Position numbers and translations under genes: made by a program | Shown here: positions 4,923-7,230 of the stretch, piece by piece | How the letters are laid out: every line of letters begins with the position of its first letter | Position numbering within the stretch: the first letter of the stretch is position 1 | Notes under the pieces: model-generated | What the model was told of the DNA's origin: nothing | The model's database searches: none | What the model saw: only the letters and a program-made list of their open reading frames with translations | Source: Eubacterium sp. UBA3782 | GTDB taxonomy: Bacteria > Bacillota > Clostridia > Lachnospirales > Lachnospiraceae | Length of the DNA: 7,230 nt | Assembly: GCA_002368795.1 (NCBI GenBank) | Contig: DFFG01000028.1 | Location: forward strand, 1-7,230 | Direction of reading: 5' to 3'

Positions 4923-6388
4923 TTTCGCACCTCCCAGTAGATTTTCTCAAACGGAACACCGCAGCGTCTGGCAAGCTCTGCCACACTGTCATATTCCGGA
5001 TAGATCTTTGTCACTCCGCCGACATCACATTTCTTTACGATCACCTTCCCATATTCGGTCTCGACGACCCCTGCCTCCCGGGGAAGGATCATGCGCTCGC
5101 AGACCAGGCGGCGGATCCCGATGGAGGTCGTCTCCAGAAAAACGATCTCCGCCAGTTTGTCTGCGTCCTCGCTGGTGCAGATGATGTTCAGCTGCCATGC
5201 CGGCCGGTTTTTCTTCATAAACACCGGCGTGTAGTGGACGTCCCGCGCCCCTGCTGCCAGGAGCCGTTCCATCACATAGCCCAGCGTTTCGCCGGAGCAG
5301 TCATCGATATTGGTCTCCAGCTTGACGATCGTATCGCCCGTACACGCCTTGTCCTCCCCGCGGTCTTTCTCCTCCGGAAGGATCAGCATCGCCCGCAGAA
5401 TGGAGGGCAGCTCCTGTGTCCGCTTGCCTGCGCCATAGCCGGTCCTGCATACGGTAAAGCGCGCCGGAAGCTTATCTGCCGTCCGCACAGCCGCTGCGAT
5501 GGCGGCACCCGTCGGAGTAACATACTCGCCCTGCACATCGCGGATCTCCAGATGCAGACCACAGCTGGCGGCAATATTGAGAACAGCCGGTACCGGTACC
5601 GGCAGAACACCATGCTGCGTCCGGACGGTTCCTTTTCCCTCGGTCAGACTTCCGACGATCACGCCCTGCACGTGCAGACTGTCCAGACAAACTGCCGCGG
5701 CAACAATATCGACGATCGAATCCACCGCGCCGACCTCGTGGAAATGTACCTCAGATGGCGCTACACCATGGGCCTTCGCCTCGGCGTCACCCAGGATCTC
5801 GAAGATCCTTCCAGCCAGCTCCAGCGCGTGGTCGGACATATCGCAGTCCGCCAGGATATGCTCGATCTCGGCCAGTGTCCGGTGAGCATGGCCGCCTGCA
5901 TGGGAATGTCCGTGGGTATGCTCATGGGTATGCGTGATCACCGTACCGTCCGCCAGCGTGTGTGTATGCTCTCCATGCCCGTGCTCATGGGTATGGCCGT
6001 ACTCCTCATGGCTGTGCTCGTGGCCGTGCTCATGCGTATGGTCGTGGCCGTACTCCTCATGGCTGTGACCATGGCCGTAGTCACTGTCTTCTGCTGCATA
6101 GGGGTTCGTCTTTCCATACAGATAGGCCATATCGTGATCATGGTTCTCAAATTCCGGATCCAGGTTCACGGAAAAGCTGCAGCAGTCGATGGCGGATTTC
6201 TTTACCCGGGTGATCTCTGTGTGAAATCCCTCCAGCGGAAGGCTGTCCAGGGCTCTCTGCAGCGCCTCCCTGTCTGCGCCTAGATCAAGAAGAGCGCCGA
6301 CCGTCATATCGCCGCTGATCCCGGATGCGCATTCCAGGTACAGCATCGCTTCCCCTTCTTCATATCGTCTGTTTTCGTTACTGCTCAT
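4919..6388 (-). CDS. larC: LarC, nickel-inserting chelatase of the nickel-pincer cofactor
   Basis: LarC (489 residues, TIGR00299/DUF111 family) performs the last step of nickel-pincer nucleotide synthesis: CTP-dependent insertion of Ni into pyridinium-3,5-bisthiocarboxylic acid mononucleotide. MLYLECASGISGDMTVGALLDLGA (from residue 15) is the family N-terminus; HFHEVGAVDSIVDIVAAA (215-232) and GEYVTPTGAAI (287-297) are further core signatures. KLETNIDDCSGETLGYVMERLL (356-377) opens the C-terminal part that binds CTP and nickel. Both parts are in one frame, whereas L. plantarum needs a ribosomal frameshift to join them. Between residues 83 and 169 lie 26 histidines, a probable nickel-binding or storage insert. 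Two starts are possible: 6388, with GGAGG 11 bases before it, or 6346, where homology begins, with AAGGGG close upstream. The larB stop is 20 bases upstream and the hydrolase overlaps the end. Confidence 0.95.
   Translation of the reverse strand: MSSNENRRYEEGEAMLYLECASGISGDMTVGALLDLGADREALQRALDSLPLEGFHTEITRVKKSAIDCCSFSVNLDPEFENHDHDMAYLYGKTNPYAAEDSDYGHGHSHEEYGHDHTHEHGHEHSHEEYGHTHEHGHGEHTHTLADGTVITHTHEHTHGHSHAGGHAHRTLAEIEHILADCDMSDHALELAGRIFEILGDAEAKAHGVAPSEVHFHEVGAVDSIVDIVAAAVCLDSLHVQGVIVGSLTEGKGTVRTQHGVLPVPVPAVLNIAASCGLHLEIRDVQGEYVTPTGAAIAAAVRTADKLPARFTVCRTGYGAGKRTQELPSILRAMLILPEEKDRGEDKACTGDTIVKLETNIDDCSGETLGYVMERLLAAGARDVHYTPVFMKKNRPAWQLNIICTSEDADKLAEIVFLETTSIGIRRLVCERMILPREAGVVETEYGKVIVKKCDVGGVTKIYPEYDSVAELARRCGVPFEKIYWEVRK
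5966..6067 (-). repeat. 51-base tandem duplication in the larC His-rich region
   Basis: Two neighbouring 17-codon units encode residues 108-124 (HSHEEYGHDHTHEHGHE) and 125-141 (HSHEEYGHTHEHGHGEH). At DNA level a 23-base block is identical at 5994-6016 and 6045-6067, exactly 51 bases apart. The near identity suggests recent in-frame expansion. The whole His-rich segment spans about 5882-6142. Confidence 0.8.
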
Positions 6389-6408
6389 TGCTTGTACTGC
6401 CTCCGGTC

Positions 6409-7158
6409 TTATTCCCTGGGCTCTGCCAGCCGGTTGATCTGTGTTGCCATATAACCTGCGCCATAGCCGTTGTCGATATTGACCACGGCGATCCCGTTGG
6501 CGCAGGAGTTGATCATCGTCAGAAGCGCTGACAGCCCGTGCATGCTCGCACCATAGCCCACTGAGGTCGGCACCGCGATGACCGGATTGCTCACCAGGCC
6601 GCCCAGGACGCTGGCAAGAGCGCCTTCCATGCCGGCAACAGCGACCACGCAGTTCGCTGCCTGGATAACATCCAGCCGCGAGAGCAGCCGGTGCAGCCCG
6701 CTGACACCGACATCATAAAGCCGGTCCACCCTTGAGCCGAAAAACTCAGCTGTCTGGGCAGCTTCCTCTGCCACCGGAATATCTGCCGTGCCGGCAGTGC
6801 ATATCGCGATCCTGCCGCTTCTCTTTTTGTCCGGCTTCTCATATTTCAAAATACGGGAGACCGGATCATAGACGATCTCGGGGATCTCCGCCTTTACCAG
6901 CTCATACTGATGCGGATCGGCTCTGGTTCCAAACACCTCACCGTGGGCATCCAGCAGCCGCCGGTAGATCTGTACGAGAAACGCATCCGGCTTTCCGCTG
7001 CAATAGACGACCTCAGGAAATCCGCTCCGAACCTCCCTGTGCAAATCCAGCTTGGCATAGCCCAGTTCTTCAAAGGGCTCCCGGCTGAAATATTCAGCCG
7101 CGCGGTCCACGCTGATCTCGCCGCTCTTTACCTTTTCCAGAATCTCCCGTGATGTCAT
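6409..7158 (-). CDS. larB: LarB, pyridinium biscarboxylate synthase of the nickel-pincer cofactor
   Basis: LarB starts nickel-pincer nucleotide synthesis: it carboxylates the pyridinium ring of nicotinic acid adenine dinucleotide and splits off AMP, giving pyridinium-3,5-biscarboxylic acid mononucleotide. With the ATG at 7158 the protein has 249 residues, the normal family length. A helical N-terminal part (MTSREILEKVKSGEISVDRAAEY) leads to FPEVVYCSGK (47-56). The C-terminal half is the PurE-like (AIR carboxylase) domain: ICTAGTADIPVAEEA (119-133), VAGMEGALASVLGGLV (174-189), TSVGYGAS (198-205), and NSCANGIAVVNIDNGYGAGY (217-236), where Cys219 matches the cysteine thought to bond the pyridinium ring. 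The frame is open upstream to the window edge; a TTG at 7215 is possible but unlikely, since the extra residues (KKGTNNSKNGKDSRDRK) are not family-like. AGGGATAGGA precedes the chosen ATG. It is the first gene of the visible operon, with larC 20 bases downstream. Confidence 0.95.
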   Translation of the reverse strand: MTSREILEKVKSGEISVDRAAEYFSREPFEELGYAKLDLHREVRSGFPEVVYCSGKPDAFLVQIYRRLLDAHGEVFGTRADPHQYELVKAEIPEIVYDPVSRILKYEKPDKKRSGRIAICTAGTADIPVAEEAAQTAEFFGSRVDRLYDVGVSGLHRLLSRLDVIQAANCVVAVAGMEGALASVLGGLVSNPVIAVPTSVGYGASMHGLSALLTMINSCANGIAVVNIDNGYGAGYMATQINRLAEPRE

Positions 7159-7216
7159 ATTTTTCCTATCCCTGCTATCTTTACCGTTCTTACTATTGTT
7201 AGTACCTTTTTTCAAG

Positions 7217-7230
7217 AACGCCTCGGCGTT
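7217..7230. repeat. Short GC-rich palindrome at the right edge
   Basis: AACGCC (7217-7222) and GGCGTT (7225-7230) form a perfect inverted repeat with a 2-base centre, cut off by the window end. It could be part of a terminator or of coding sequence of the gene upstream of larB; no T tract follows on the leftward side, so termination is not supported. Confidence 0.3.

Noticed and set aside
5234..6283. Rightward 349-codon frame with many Met, Val and Ala residues that looks membrane-like
   Set aside because: It is the antisense shadow of larC; the hydrophobic look is the complement of the His codons.
7159..7230. N-terminal extension of LarB to the TTG at 7215, or the 3' end of a gene upstream of larB
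   Set aside because: The extension is polar, lysine- and asparagine-rich and not family-like. The other two leftward frames end at 7212-7214 (TGA) and 7199-7201 (TAA), so an upstream gene may end there, but fewer than ten codons are visible.

Overview
The window looks like chromosomal DNA of a Gram-positive anaerobe, most likely a moderately GC-rich Clostridia (Lachnospiraceae or Oscillospiraceae type). The reasons are strong GGAGG ribosome binding sites, canonical sigma-A promoter elements in AT-rich gaps, and the gene set: an aspartate-type aminotransferase of the MocR-like family, nickel-pincer cofactor genes larB and larC, and a YfiH/PgeF protein. The lineage is inferred from style and gene content, not from a marker gene. 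Nothing in the window shows a phage, an insertion sequence, a CRISPR array, a tRNA or an rRNA.

Left edge to 435: an AT-rich non-coding stretch. A sigma-A-like promoter reads leftward into what may be the first codons of a gene that leaves the window, and a perfect palindrome covers its -10 box. A leftward terminator-like hairpin lies at 246-293, with a ribosome binding site and a possible 10-codon peptide just ahead of it.

436-2914: a divergent pair. A PLP-dependent aminotransferase is read leftward and a LysR-type regulator rightward, from a 230-base AT-rich gap. In this gap two good sigma-A promoters overlap back to back, so the regulator is a natural candidate to control the aminotransferase and itself. 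A second inverted repeat lies in the predicted leader of the aminotransferase mRNA. A long perfect hairpin with T-rich tracts on both sides closes the lysR gene and can also stop transcription arriving from the right.

2938-7158: a tightly packed leftward operon in the order larB, larC, alpha/beta hydrolase, yfiH/pgeF. The larB-larC gap is 20 bases, larC and the hydrolase overlap by ATGA, and the hydrolase and yfiH overlap by GTGA. LarB and LarC are the first and last enzymes of synthesis of the nickel-pincer nucleotide, the cofactor of the LarA family of 2-hydroxyacid racemases and epimerases. LarE (sulfur transfer) and any LarA-type client are not in the window and could lie beyond the right edge or elsewhere. 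LarC is in one continuous frame, unlike the frameshift-dependent LarC of Lactiplantibacillus plantarum, and carries a long histidine-rich insert that contains a 17-residue tandem duplication. The operon ends in two successive hairpins and a T7 tract between 3025 and 2938.

I found no convincing new system. The most informative points are the composition of the lar operon, the His-rich expansion in LarC, the overlapping divergent promoters and the small structured elements in the gaps.
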